From assembly GCA_963931865.1 (NCBI GenBank), contig OZ007510.1, positions 1,883,205-1,947,204 of the forward strand: 64,000 nucleotides of DNA. Direction: 5' to 3'. Below, piece after piece: positions 1 to 40,917 of this stretch. This DNA is from Axinella damicornis. Taxonomy: Eukaryota; Porifera; Demospongiae; Axinellida; Axinellidae. The notes under the pieces were generated by a model. It had not been told where the DNA came from and made no database searches. It saw only the letters and a program-made list of their open reading frames with translations. The translations under genes were made by a program, and so were the position numbers. Within the stretch, counting starts at the first letter, position 1, and each line of letters starts with the position of its first letter.

Positions 1-352
1 TGGTTGGTAATACCTTGACCGTTCGCGGGCTGAAAGCCTGAAGGCGGCAGACATAGTCTTGAGCTAGCTAGGTTTACGCTGCTACACAATTTTAATTTTA
101 GCTACATCAATTATTTTTGTTTCTGTATATACGTATAATTAGAAAATAAAGCAATAACGCAGTGTTCAATCGACTGTCCACGTGGGCACGTACGTGGTTG
201 TAATCCGTCGACGATGAAAAGAAGGAAGCTAACAGCCCCACACATCGATACTTACTGGTTACTTTCTTTGCGTCTGGGAACATGTCCAGAATGCGCAGAG
301 ATGCTACGAGAGCGCTTCCTGATCGCTAAAAAGAACACGTAAAAAACATTTT

Positions 353-417
353 CCGCGCTTCGCGCGGACTGATCGCCGCTTCACAGCTCTGCGCACCGCC
401 TTCGGCGGTGCGCTGTG
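353..417. repeat. Two adjacent GC-rich hairpins with TTC loops
   Basis: Positions 353-367 form a 6-bp stem around TTC. Positions 391-413 form a perfect 10-bp stem (GCGCACCGCC with GGCGGTGCGC) around TTC, extended by CACA/TGTG outside. Similar short GC palindromes with a TTC centre occur at 42681-42715. They could be mobile-element termini or extruding cruciforms. Confidence 0.6.
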
Positions 418-696
418 TATGTGCCAACGAACCCCCCTTTCAAAATTTCTAGATCCGCCACTGCAACTGTAGGTTGCGGGTAGCTATATTCATGGGTCAT
501 TTGTAGCTATAAGGTACATATTTTGCCAACAATGTGCCAGCACGCGCGCATATATAAGGTAAATTTCAGGTGGTTGGTAAGAGCTAGCACAAAACGCGTA
601 CGGTTTGTGTTTTTTCAATGGTAAGGCCAAGCAAACTTGATTCCTTGTTTAGCGTCCCCGCCCGCATGCTTTTAGAGGGGCCGCCCCTAAGTTATA

Positions 697-835
697 GTTA
701 GACTATGGCCTTGAGTGGTTTATGGGAAATAACCACGAGAGGCTGTTTATTTAGACCACGAGGCGCAGCCGAGTGGTCTAAATGAACAGCCTCGAGTGGT
801 TATTTCCCATAAACCACGAAAGGGCATAGTCTAAC
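697..835. repeat. Foldback (long inverted repeat) element
   Basis: The left arm, from GTTAGACTATGGCC to the central TTAGACCAC, is the near-exact reverse complement of the right arm ending in GGCATAGTCTAAC. The centre is GAGGCGCAGCCGA. Each arm also contains a smaller palindrome, GTGGTTTATGGG with its TTATTTCCCATAAACCAC partner. The whole can fold into one hairpin about 65 bp long. It has no coding capacity. Confidence 0.75.
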
Positions 836-1557
836 TGGCTTAGACTATAGCTACCTGAATTAGAGATCCTTGCACGCTCCAACACTCCAGAATGCGCTGA
901 GCCATGGTCTAATTTCCATAAACGCTGAGTCATCATGCTCCAATTTCTATAAACCCACAGCTGTTGCACGGCTGCATGGCTTCGGAATATAAACCACAGG
1001 CGGTGCCTTTGATTTGTATGGCTGCTATAGTCTAACTTTTCATTATTCATTACAAGGATACCGGATGTTGAAGGCAGCTATTTTTTGCCGCGCGTAGGTC
1101 TGTAGGTGCTAGTTGTGCAAAGTTGGCTCTTCTTGCAGTGATTTGTAGAGCAACATGGCTTTTGTATGCGTTTCTGTAGTAGCTTGCAATCGTTGCCAGG
1201 TCCATCGTGAGTGTTGAAAACCTTCGCAAACAAGTTCAAGGTTCTTGAAAATTGAGTAGGAAATGAGGAGGAAGTGGCAATGAATAATGAAAATGAACCG
1301 CCCGCCCGCATGCAATAGCAGGGTTTCCATGGCGCTAAACAAGCAATCAAGTTTGCTTGGCCTAACGGCCGTCCACTGCGCGTGCGTCCGGCGTCCAGCC
1401 GTCCAGCAGTCCATGCGTACGTACGTATACGCATGCGCACGCGCACGTGTTCAACGTCATCTGTAGTTCAATTCACTCGCGAGCTCGGGATCGTCTAGTC
1501 TCGTGCCCAGACCACACCCCCCGAGGGGAGTGTGGTCTGGGCACGAGACTATACTAG

Positions 1558-1624
1558 GGATCGTCTTAGTCTCGTGCCCAGACCCTCCCGAAACGTTAAA
1601 CGCGGAACGAGACTAGGATCGTCT
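1558..1624. mobile_element. TAGTCTCG-type miniature inverted-repeat element with 9-bp target duplication
   Basis: The 49-bp core (1567-1615) begins TAGTCTCGTGCCCAGACC and ends CGAGACTA. It is flanked on both sides by GGATCGTCT (1558-1566 and 1616-1624), a perfect 9-bp target duplication. A second, more palindromic copy lies immediately upstream (about 1497-1552), so this is a compound insertion. Confidence 0.8.
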
Positions 1625-1764
1625 TGCCGCCTAGCTTGATTTCCTATTCGGTATTCCAGGATTATCGGAATGAGACCGAGTACCTCAACTAATGCGCACC
1701 TCACAACCATGTATACATGTATGTCGAGCTCAGCTAGCTAGATGTGGCGTACGAGCAGTTTGAG

Positions 1765-31068
<29,304 letters not shown>

Positions 31069-31867
31069 CCACTTTGTGTGCATACTACTGGTCACAAGTC
31101 ACTTGGTATCAAGATGTGCTATCATATTATCACTAGCTCTAGCTCTTCGGCCACATCACTGTATTATTTGTGCTACTTCAGCAGTGGTTGCTATTGTGTG
31201 TATTGTGACTGTATTGGTTCGTCTGAATTTAATTCTCAATCTCTTGTGAACAAACAATAATTGTTGTTTCCTTATGGTATGTCTCTGTGGAAGCTGCAAG
31301 ACTTACAGGCTTGAGAAACTATGCCAAGAGTGAAGGAACTGCAAAATATTGGTAGCGATTCCGAAAGAAAGAGCTTGCGATCATTCTCGATCTGTATGGA
31401 CTTCAGCCACAAACCATACCAGCGCACACCGTTGTGTGTCCCTGCAGTGGTACCTCTTGTAGAAACCGTTATCGTGTGAATCGATCGGTTCAGCACAAAC
31501 CTACCACTTTTTTAATATTTCTGTTCAATTGGAATTGGTATGGGATGGAAAAATTGGAAGCAGGCATAACTTCTGTATACTTTCAAGTTCTGTACGCTGA
31601 GCAGGAGATAGAGTTGAGATGTTAACACAGCAAGATGTACCCAATTGCCCTTGTTAGCAACACATTGAGGTGTATATGTCGCTGTATCGCTGGCATTATT
31701 AGTGCCTTGAGCCATTAGGGCTTCCAATTTGTGGTCATTTAGAAATTATAATGCTATGAATCTCATTAAGCGTTTGCTGACAATCTCAGCTGCATGTAGC
31801 ATTAATAATTACTGGCTGAGTATTAGAGTACCACTACTACAGACCTGCAGCCGGAGAAGACTAAGAA
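31069..31867. other. Intergenic region between the LYST-like and Frizzled-like genes
   Basis: This 0.8 kb contains the LYST 3' flank and the 5' flank of the receptor. I see no coding exon, no canonical AATAAA and no recognisable mobile element. A TATA-like or initiator motif could not be assigned. Confidence 0.6.
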
Positions 31868-34800
31868 ATGAGTGCTGCCACAGCTTCTGTAGAAGACCTC
31901 ACTCCTCCAGAGAGCCATACCAAGTGGAGGGTGGCAGAGGGTGCTGCCCTCACTCTGGTGGTAGTAGCTGTGTGGGGACTGCTACTGTTGCCACTTGTTT
32001 TTGCCTATGTGCCCTTACTGCAGGTAAGATGCAGCTTCCAGTGTAGCATGCATGAAGACAATGGTCCTGGTTTGCATAACAGGCAGTCCAGATAGGTCCA
32101 TTCTAATAACGTGCTTCCCTCTACATGTTTGCTGTAACTTTAGGAATACCCTCTGCATGTTTGCTGCAACTTTAGAACAATGTGGGCATGCATCACTATA
32201 GCGCTGAGAGTGCCAGAGCAGCAGTATATGTTTCTACACAGCAAGACAAAGTTAGCTAACTCCACAACACAGATTCCCACTAGTCTCATTCCCAGACGAT
32301 TTTTAGCACGCGGGGGAAAAAATACGTCTGGTGATCGGCATGATCTGCCTATTCCGTTTTGGTTCCGGTGCGCCAGAATGCTGGCGGATTGTTCTATTTC
32401 AATTTAACTTGTGACATAACATAGGATTACATTCCGATAATCCACAGCGCGCAAGCTGTCCAAGAACATGAATGTTGATCGAGCATTTGAGCTATTCTAG
32501 CCTTCAAAAAGAGCAAGAGAAAGCATGCAGTGAAGAACGTTGCTAGTGTTTTGAACATGACAACATAAAGCAAGTAAGCATTCCGTTTACGTGACGCACA
32601 ATAATTTCAAATTGCGTGACCCAAAATGGAATAGGCAGGTTCCCAGATTTTACTCCCCTCTTGGTGGAATGTGAAGTCTGGCCTGCGAGACTAGATTCCC
32701 TCATTGTGTGAGAATGTATGCGCTTGGTGTTTAGTGCAATTCACAGCTACATTAAATTTTACTTTTCAACAGTTTGTTTTTGTGATGCTACTTAGTCTCC
32801 TGTAATAAATCCAGAAATGTGTTGAATGCTGCGGTAATACTGTAATGCAGCTACTGGTATATAATCTCTAGTGCCAGCATCCAGCTGTGGCAGTATGATG
32901 AAGGTTGAAACTAGACTTGTCACTATGTATTATTTATTGAATATCAACATGACCTGTAGATGTCACAGTGGCCCTAGATTTCATGCCTAGTATGCTGATA
33001 ATCTCACTGAGAATAAATATGCTGCCCAAACTAAGTTGATGTAGTATGCGGTATCCATGCATGGCTACAAGAATGCAATACAGTGACTCCAATCTACAGT
33101 ATTCAATAAAATTAATTGCCTATTTATGCATCCTACATAATAATTATTATAGTATGTAATCCTGATACATTACTGTATCCTGGTACTGTTCCCAGGCTCT
33201 CTCTCAGAGAGGTTCCAGTTTGTAGACGGTACGTTGGTTTATGGAGGTGGCCAAGGCAAACCCTGCATGAGTGATGGTCAATTTGTCAATTGTCACTCCT
33301 GAATCACTGAAGAATTACCTTTGGGCCACCTGTGCACATTTACTATTTCCTCATGATCAATGCCCCTTGAATGGTGCATGTATACAAGTAAAAGAATGTA
33401 TTATGTATGTACACTTATCTGCAGGTTGTGCCTGGACAAGAAAACGTCAATTCTACAGGGCCCGGGCTATTAAGGCCAATGAACTGTTCAGCTGTGGCGT
33501 ATACAGGAGAAGTCTGCAGAGATGCACTACTGGTACGGCAAGCCTGCCTCTCAGGGACAGACGGTGGCGATGAAATCCACATTCCCCAAGACATAGACCA
33601 GGACGAGATGGAAATGCAAGCCAATCAGCTTTTGACAGCTGGACTGCCACTTGTACAACCCAGTGCAGAGTGTGAAGCTGTACTTCAACCATTCCTCTGT
33701 CTCTTCATGTTTGGTCTTTGTGATAGCAACAGTGGCCAAGTGCATCACCCATCGTTCAATGAGTGTGTGGCAGTGACTACTGGAACATGTGCTAACGAAT
33801 GGCAAACTGCGCTTACCCTTTTGGGACCAGAGCGTCTACCCAACTGTAGAATGCTCCCACCAGAGAACCTGTTGTGTGAAGTTACCAATGGTATGTAGAA
33901 TAGCAAGTTGGACCCTCAACCCAAATGGACTTGGTATGCTCTGTAGACAGACTGCTTCTAGAGAACAGATATAGTAGTTTGTTCCAGCTGCACAGATATG
34001 CCTAGTGGTAGTAACACCCTAACAACGTTAATGTGCATTGCCAAAACTACAACTCCCATAATTATTTCAAAGGTCTGTTACTTCCTGGCTGTAGAATTAT
34101 GTCCTTGAAGTCGTTACTCCAGCAGCTGTCAGTCATTCAGGAGGCCATGCCTGTCAGTGGTTCGGGAGCCTATGCCATGCCTGTGTAGATGTGTTCTGTT
34201 TGCAGAGCTGTGCATGATTACCACAAAATTAATTTATGTTGTTCACTAATTTTTGTCTGTTTACAGAAAAAAACACATCCATGAATTCCACCGGGCAGAC
34301 AACTTCAGAGCCAGATCTGGTGGCAGATGGAAATAGTACCAATACTACTCGGACCAACTCCAGCAAAGAATGCAATGATGGGTTTTATTTGAATGAAGTA
34401 GGCACCTGCAGACCCGAGTGTGGTAGGTGGCAGGATCTACCTCCCGCCACTGACACTACTTTGCAAGCCTTTCAACTCTTAGGTGTGTGCATTGGTCTGG
34501 TATGCGGAGTAGGATTTCTCGTTGTCTCTATTCTTCAGTGGAGGAGTATGTGAGTTATTGGTGCAGTTGTAAATGTTTTCGTGCATCTGTGGTAGCTAAA
34601 TGTACAGCTGAGTGCACATTGGATAAACACTTTCTGCATGAGTTTCAACAGTGCATGCATTAGTAGACATCACCCCCACAAGGAGGCATGGTCTACTAAT
34701 ACGTTCTTGATGTCTTGGATAGCTAGTGCAATAAAATCCAGAGTATACCACTAAGCTCGTAATCAGTAATCCCTGTTATAATCAATAACCTATAGGTCAG

Positions 34801-36085
34801 TGACTGTTTTGTTAAGCGTATCAGTTTCGGATGATTCTTCAGTGTTACAGAGGTTTTGTCCATCTGTGGTTGTTTTATTTTTTTGCTAATTAGTCTGCAG
34901 TATCCATGTAAACTAAATGGTATGTCATGGCTATAGTATATATAGCTGTGCATGCAGGAACTCATTCCCTGGACCAAAACCAAATACGACTTTCCTGCAG
35001 GTTTACATTTCCAGGGGTCCTTCTTGTCTTCCTGAATGCTGATGTTCTTGTACTCGGTAGGTTGCACTCATCATCTCTGCAACTAGGTCTAATAAGAACT
35101 TGTACACTCTCTGTCTCCAGCTATGTTCACCTTGGTGAGTTTCTTCGACAATGAACGGTTGTTCTGCAGCTCAGTGGATGGAATAGACAGTGTCATGAAT
35201 CCAACTCCCTTCTGTACTTTGTCTGGTATGGCAATTGAATCACTTTGGTTGTGCAGGTATCACAACTGTGCATCGATCCGCTCATTTGCAGGTGTGCTAT
35301 TCTCCTGTACAGTAGGACAGGCAGTGATGTGGGGGTTCTTTGCTACACTGGTCACATTTTGGGGAGTTGTGTTCCCCTTCAGTTACCAATTCTACAAGAA
35401 GGCAGGGCATCTGAAATACTTCTACATTGCCATGGTGATCGTAGGCACAATCCTACCATGTGTGCCAGCTTTTGTCAATCTGAGATACGGATACCTGTCC
35501 AAAACTAGCCGACCTCTTGCATGTGAAGGAGCAAACAGGAATGTAATCTTGTATTCTTACCTACTCCCCGGCTCTGTGCTCACTTGTGTTGCGGCTTCTA
35601 TGCTGATTCTGGTATTCTGGAAGCTGTTCAAGGTTGGCAGTTGTATCCAGAGGTTGGAACATGCTCTCTAAACTGTTTACATCCACTCTATAATTATACA
35701 GCAATATACTCTGAAGAGGATTATGAAGACTGCCACGCTGAGTACAACAGGAGAAAGGAAGATCCTGGCAGCCCTTGTGTACTATGTCCATTTCGGCTTG
35801 TTCTTTTTCATCAGTTTAGCTGTCACGTCTAATCCAACAGTGTTTAATGCACAAACTGCGATCCGTCTCTTTCAGTGTGAGAGTTTGGGCATACAACCTG
35901 GCTTAGAGTGCAGTGCCGAGCGTCGTGAAGTAGCAGTGAGGATATTGCTTATTGCAGTACTGCAGACAGTAGCTTATCTCCTACTGTTTGTCATACCAGT
36001 TCTACTACTCTTGGTGGGAGTGAACTATGAAAAACTCATTGCCACTGTGAAACAGCTGCTACATACTCCTCATCAGCAGAAATAG
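31868..36085 (+). CDS. Frizzled/Smoothened-like seven-transmembrane receptor, complete
   Basis: Seven exons join in phase: 31868-32023, 33425-33890, 34267-34549, 35001-35056, 35121-35225, 35292-35632 and 35702-36085, giving 596 residues. An N-terminal hydrophobic segment (ALTLVVVAVWGLLLLPLVF) is a signal peptide or anchor. A cysteine-rich FZ-like domain follows (NCSAVAYTGEVC, ECEAVLQPFLCLFMFGLC, FNECVAVTTGTC). An Asn/Thr-rich linker and CRPECGRW come next, then seven hydrophobic segments in Frizzled order (FQLLGVCIGLVCGVGFLVVS; FTFPGVLLVFLNA; VGQAVMWGFFATLVTFWGVV). Family knowledge: Frizzleds bind Wnt through this domain and signal through Dishevelled via KTxxxW after TM7. Here the tail is YEKLIATVKQLLHTPHQQK, with no KTxxxW. 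That fits the Frizzled/Smoothened-like proteins described in sponges, so Wnt or Dishevelled coupling is doubtful. Confidence 0.88.
32272..32702. mobile_element. Long TAGTCTCA-type inverted-repeat element in receptor intron 1
   Basis: The 413-bp element 32281-32693 starts TAGTCTCATTCCCAGACG and ends GTCTGGCCTGCGAGACTA. Flanks are GATTCCCAC and GATTCCCTC (8 of 9 identical). It has the termini of the small TAGCCTCG elements but a much larger interior, so it may be closer to the parent element. No long open frame remains. Confidence 0.75.
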
Positions 36086-36163
36086 AAATACATCTGGACT
36101 TTGATTTTGTACAGAACATGGAGCATGCAGTTGCAATAATTGCATGCAACTCTCATCAGAATC

Positions 36164-36228
36164 ATCACTGCAGCAGTCATTGCCTGAAGTACATTGAATG
36201 TACTTCAGGCGATGACGGCTGCAGTGAT
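36164..36228. repeat. 65-bp near-perfect palindrome
   Basis: ATCACTGCAGCAGTCATTGC followed by CTGAAGTACATT pairs with AATGTACTTCAG followed by GCGATGACGGCTGCAGTGAT with only about two mismatches and almost no loop. It lies about 80 bp after the receptor stop codon, so it may be transcribed in the 3' UTR. Confidence 0.75.
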
Positions 36229-37414
36229 AATTAGGTGCTGTGTTTACTCCCCATGGGCCAGACATAGCTAGTTAATTGAGCTCACACACATGGAGAGCCC
36301 CCGGCCCGGGCCTCGATCTGGCACTAATACTGTTACAGGGCTGGGTTTTATGACGTTGCAAAGTAGCTAAAAGCCTGAGATTTCTATATTCATATATTTC
36401 TATCATACATTGTGCCGTAAATCACTTCCTGCTCGTATTTTGCGTGTTCTTGCATCATGCGTTATTTCCTCATGATCCTGCATGGCTATGTGCAAGGTAC
36501 CTGAATAGAAAATCATCGCCTATAGTGTGAACAGCTGTCTAAGTGCTTATCAGTTTGTAGCTGAGGATGTGTTGAAAACTAAGTCATGTGATATTAAGCC
36601 TTGTATAGGAAGAGTGAGGGAGTTTGGGTAGGTCAGTATTGGCATCAAGAAGTGCATAACCCCCAAAATTAGCCAGGATATGCTGCCTGCTTATATATAA
36701 TTATAATATTATAATGATTAATTCACAGTACATGTACATGTATAGCAGTACATAAATTAGCAGAAAGAAAAGAACAAGCCTACCAAAGAAAGGGGGGGAA
36801 AGGAAAAGGAAAAAAGCCCTAGCTAGCTAGCTAGCTACCCAATAGGACTTGAAATAAAGGAACAAGCTACCAATTCCTGTAAGAAACATGTAAGAAAGGA
36901 ATTAGGCATGGCTTGCTATATACAATGCATTATAGTTTTGGCATTTTCATAAGAATTAAAAAAATATTAACCTGGATGGAATCATGCAATGAAAGCCCAG
37001 CAGGTAGCTAGCTAGCTAGCTACCTCCATGGAAAAAAAAGAAGGAAAAAAAAAAGAAGAAGAAAAATACAACCTAGCAACACACCCATCCCTCCGTGACA
37101 GGTCAGACACCGAAGTGTAAGCCTCAGAAGCGCTGGATAGGCGTGCCTGGAATCACAGGAGGGCGACCTGCTTTCTACCAGACACCTTTAGCTTCGGTGG
37201 TCAGATGGGAACCGGCGTACTCCGGCTGCTAGGCGGGGAAGTCGAGAACCGGTATGTACGGAGGGGCCCGACCTCGTACTCGGTTATTGGGGAGGCAATG
37301 TTCAGACCCCAGTCTGCAAGCGAACACGCCATCCCGACTTCCCGCCAAAACTTGCTACAAAATCAGTATTTAAGCCCAAACCGGATGTGTCCTGTTGCGC
37401 ATGCGCGTGCACCT

Positions 37415-37935
37415 GACCTAGACTTCCCGCCAAAAATATTTGAAACTAGCCACGGGCAGTGTGGATACTAATTAGCTCTCTGCCGCTCAGTGAAGAGGCA
37501 AGGACATTTCGACGTTAGTTGGAAGAGACAGTGGACTTTCCATGAATTCTGTGAGATAGACATGAGCTTTGGAAGGAGGGTGAGGCCCGAGTCAGTTTCC
37601 ACTTTGCATTGCACATGACATATGTAGAGCTGTTTGCTTTTCCATTCAAATGTAATTAGTGTAGGGCCTTAGAATTTGAAGTCATGCATAACACAGTATA
37701 CAGTTGGACATATTCTACCCAGAAAGATAGGCTCCTCCCTTCCGTCAGCAGCATACCTGTATAGCATCATGGATCTTGACTCCAGCCGACACTTCACAGT
37801 GGCTCCATGGAAAGTCCACTGTCTCTTCCAACTAACGTCGAAATGTCCTTGCCTCTTCACTGAGCGGCAGAGAGCTAATTAGTATCCACACTGCCCGTGG
37901 CTAGTTTAAAATATTTTTGGCGGGAAGTCTAGGTC
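37415..37935. mobile_element. Element with 130-bp terminal inverted repeats
   Basis: The left arm 37415-37545 (from GACCTAGACTTCCCGCC to GTGGACTTTCCATG) matches the reverse complement of 37806-37935 with about one mismatch, which implies a young element or gene conversion. The 260-bp interior is not coding. A fragment of the arm (GACTTCCCGCCAAAA) also occurs at about 37336, just outside. No target duplication was obvious. Confidence 0.85.
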
Positions 37936-38605
37936 TTTTAATTGCATGCATTGGCGATTTTTCCCATGTAATACCAGGTCCCTGGTGCCGAAGGACATGG
38001 CTAATCACTTTACTTATAGGGTCATTCCATGTCAAGTCAACGCAAAAAAAATGGTGACCCCTTCCGATTTGGACGAAACTTGGTTTTTGAGTAGCATCTA
38101 TAGAGACATTAAAGCAGAATAAGTTTTAGCTCCATACACATCATAGTTTCTGAGTTAGAAGCAAACAAAGTTGAATTTTTCAATCGATTTTAGGAATACT
38201 TATAATTGGTTAATCAGCCATAACTTTGACTACAATCATCTTTACCAGCTCAAAACACATCGTTTTGTACCTTATGAAATGCTTTTTCATAAGATACCTT
38301 TAAAACCTATATCCAAAAAATTTGGGGTCAAAGGTTAATGTAAGCGTACTTTGACCTTTGACGTCTCAAAAACGGATGTTTTAAATCTCATCATTTTTTT
38401 TTTTAATGTTGATTGGGTCTTTCTCTTTAAATGCTGTAAGTTTGGTTTTGGGACTGTCGTGGGTTTAGGAGTTACATGACAGAATTTGATGGCATGCAGA
38501 CCAAAATGTGCTGCTGATCAATCCGATAATGTGATTCTTTTTGGGATGACTTCATATATAGGACTTGGTTACTCAATTTGGACCTATTTTACACTAACGA
38601 TATTG

Positions 38606-39030
38606 TTAAGGTTATGGGATACTCGTGCGCGTGCCGTACGAAATGTATTGGGAAATGCATGCTTAAGCTCACTAACCAAAAATCTCTAGTACGAAGAGCG
38701 AGAGCAACTTGATTCTGGCAGTGGAGGTGCGCTGTCACAAGGTGCAGGGCATGACAGAAGCTTTTTTGACAGCATAATCCCTGGCAAATTTATCTGCTGT
38801 CTCACTCGAGAAAAGCGGCTTTTTGCTGAACTGAACTGCTCGTTTTTGCACGGCTATACAGCGTATCGATAAAAGCTTCCGTCATGCCCTGCACCTTGCG
38901 ACAGCGCACCTCCACCTCCAGAATCAAGTTGCTCACGCTGTTCGTACCAGAGATTTTTGGTTAGCGAGCCTAAGTATGCATTTCCCAATACATTTCGCCC
39001 GGCGCGCACACGAGTATCCCGTAACCTTAA
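38606..39030. mobile_element. Nested TTAA element (TTAAGGTTA(T/C)GGGATAC termini), 425 bp
   Basis: The termini TTAAGGTTATGGGATACTCG and CGAGTATCCCGTAACCTTAA open about 160-bp inverted repeats of roughly 85-90 percent identity, running through GGGAAATGCAT, CTAACCAAAAATCTCT, AACTTGATTCTGG and GCAGGGCATGAC. It sits inside the larger 38019-40862 element, so it inserted later. It shares its terminal 15 bp with 21272-21852. Confidence 0.85.
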
Positions 39031-39134
39031 GGTGGTGTCCCTACCAAAAAGTGTGAGAAGACACTCCAAAACCTTCCTCGTGATGGCACAAGTTCACAAA
39101 ATTCTTGCGATTTTTGTATTGGGATGCTGCCCCA

Positions 39135-39818
39135 TCAGAATAGTAAATTTTCGAAGATGCGAAGGAAACCTTCTTTGCAAATAAGCAATGAAGGGTAGAC
39201 AGCAACTGTGTCATGATGCAGACAGTCGGAAATAACTACGTAGCTCAGATGACACAGCTCCCCCGAGTCAATATAGTAGGCAACAAAAGGATGGATAGCG
39301 GCCTGGGAGTTATTCCAATGGAATCCTTGCGCCACATCTTGGAGGATGAAGGAGTAGTTCACTGAGAAGTCAGCAGTGACCACCAGCTCCCCAGGGTGTA
39401 GAGCAGACTTGCAATCCTGGTAGAACAAGGCTTGTTGTGTGGCTATAAAAGAGTGAGGGAGAAGGAGTAGCAATTTCTCGCAGAATGATTATTCGGTTTA
39501 GTGACAGTTTCGAGTGTACATCTATCAACAGAAACCCACTGTTTGTAAGCAACACTGTCAATCATGTTGTCATCCATAATCGTGATTAGATCATCTGTGA
39601 GCCCAGACATGCCAGGACAAGATTTGCAAGTACCCAAGTAGCATCCAGGTAGCTAGTGGTGGATTGCAAATAGTACGTGCTAAGCAGTGGTGGTATGTTG
39701 AGAGAGGGACATCAGTATGTGCTGTTAGCTCAGGTAGCTTCACACCACGCATCATCAGTTTAACATTCTGATGGATCGTGCAAACACAAACTGAGTGAGT
39801 ACCAGAAGCTCCAGCCAA
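39135..39818 (-). pseudogene. Decayed transposase-like coding remnant
   Basis: Minus-strand frames contain ASGTHSVCVCTIHQNVKLMM, then (shifted frame) CKSCPGMSGLTDDLI, AYKQWVSVDRCTLETV, then ADFSVNYSFILQDVAQGFHW and SGELCHLSYVVISDCLHHDT. I recognise this order from a multi-copy family of unannotated animal proteins with a DDE-like layout (D in ADFSxNYSF, D in ISDCLxHDT). The frame is interrupted by at least one shift between about 39640 and 39600 and lacks the end of the family. It was most likely the transposase of the surrounding element. Assignment to a named superfamily is not possible by eye. Confidence 0.65.
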
Positions 39819-40917
39819 AATGCAGTGCTATATATGGTCTAAGTTCAGCGAACTTGGAGAACCCAACTTTTTTAGAGCTAATCGTTTCTGGACATGTACA
39901 TGTTGATCGCCTTGTTTTCAAAATCTAATCCCAATGGAGCCCCAGCAAAAATTTTTTACAGCTTTTAGTTGAAGGCCTAGTGAGTATCACCACTAAATTT
40001 AAAGAGGCACTTTTCTTGTAAGGTCAAAGGTCAAAGTTTAGGAATGTGCGTTTCCTAAACTTTGTCGGATGAAGCCATACAAGATACCATATGAAAGCCC
40101 ATTCTTCATGCTTCAAGATGGTGCAATCGGTATTATAAAACAATCAAGTATGAGAAAGTTATGAGGATTTGAATAGTTGCTATACCAGCAAAAATCGGAA
40201 TCTTTGATGGGCTATAATCCAGAAGCCATACAACATACGAGAGTAACATTTTGTCTGGCCTCATAAAACCACAAGTAGTACATGTACTTACAAACCAAGT
40301 TTCGTCCAATTCTGAGGGGGTCACTTGCAAACTTTTGCTGAATTGATTTGGAATTACCCATTATAGTAGCACATTTTGGTGCAAATCTCTTCACTGTTCT
40401 GTCATGTATCTCCTAAACCCACTACAGTCCCAAAACCAAACTTATATCATTTAAAGAGAAAGACCCAATCAACATTTTTTTTTAAAAATGATGAGATTCA
40501 AAGCATCCGTTTTTGAGACGTCAAAGGTCAAAGTATGCTTACATTAACCTTTGACCCCAAATTCATGGGATATAGGTTTTAAAGGTATCTTATGAAAAAG
40601 CATTTCATAAGGTACAAAACGATGTGTTTTGAGCTGGTAAAGATGATTGTAGTCAAAGTTATGGCTGATTAACCAATGAGAAGTTTTCCTAAAATCGATT
40701 GAAAAATTCAACTTTGTTTGCTTCTAACTCAGAAACTATGGTATGTATGGAGCTAAAACTTATTCTACTTTAATGTCTCTATAGATGCTACTCAAAAACC
40801 AAGTTTCGTCCAAATCGGAAGGGGTCACCATTTTTTTGCGTTGACTTGACATGGAATGACCCTATAGCTAGTCAACATCGTTCATGATAATTAAAATTAA
40901 TGTCCATACGTATTCTA

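Larger units (their letters stand above)
1..1764. other. Gene-free region upstream of the LYST-like gene, with hairpins and foldback repeats
   Basis: I see no convincing coding exon here; the open frames are short and have no family resemblance. The region holds two GC hairpins with TTC loops (353-367 and 391-413), a foldback element (697-835) and a compound of TAGTCTCG inverted-repeat elements (about 1497-1615). The LYST promoter and 5' UTR should lie in the last few hundred bases, but no clear TATA box or initiator could be assigned. Confidence 0.6.
38019..40862. mobile_element. 2.8 kb DNA transposon with about 500-bp inverted repeats, flanked by TATA
   Basis: The left end GGGTCATTCCATGTCAAGTC (38019) and the right end GACTTGACATGGAATGACCC (to 40862) begin arms that stay highly similar for about 500 bp: 38019 to about 38515, and about 40366 to 40862. 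TATA lies directly outside each end (38015-38018 and 40863-40866) and is a possible target duplication. The interior holds a decayed transposase-like frame on the minus strand and a nested TTAA element, so the copy is inactive. Confidence 0.85.

Noticed and set aside
38486..39069. Short frames inside the nested TTAA element
   Set aside because: The same short peptide (RDTRVRAGRNVLGNA) reads from both arms because they are inverted copies; this is not a gene.
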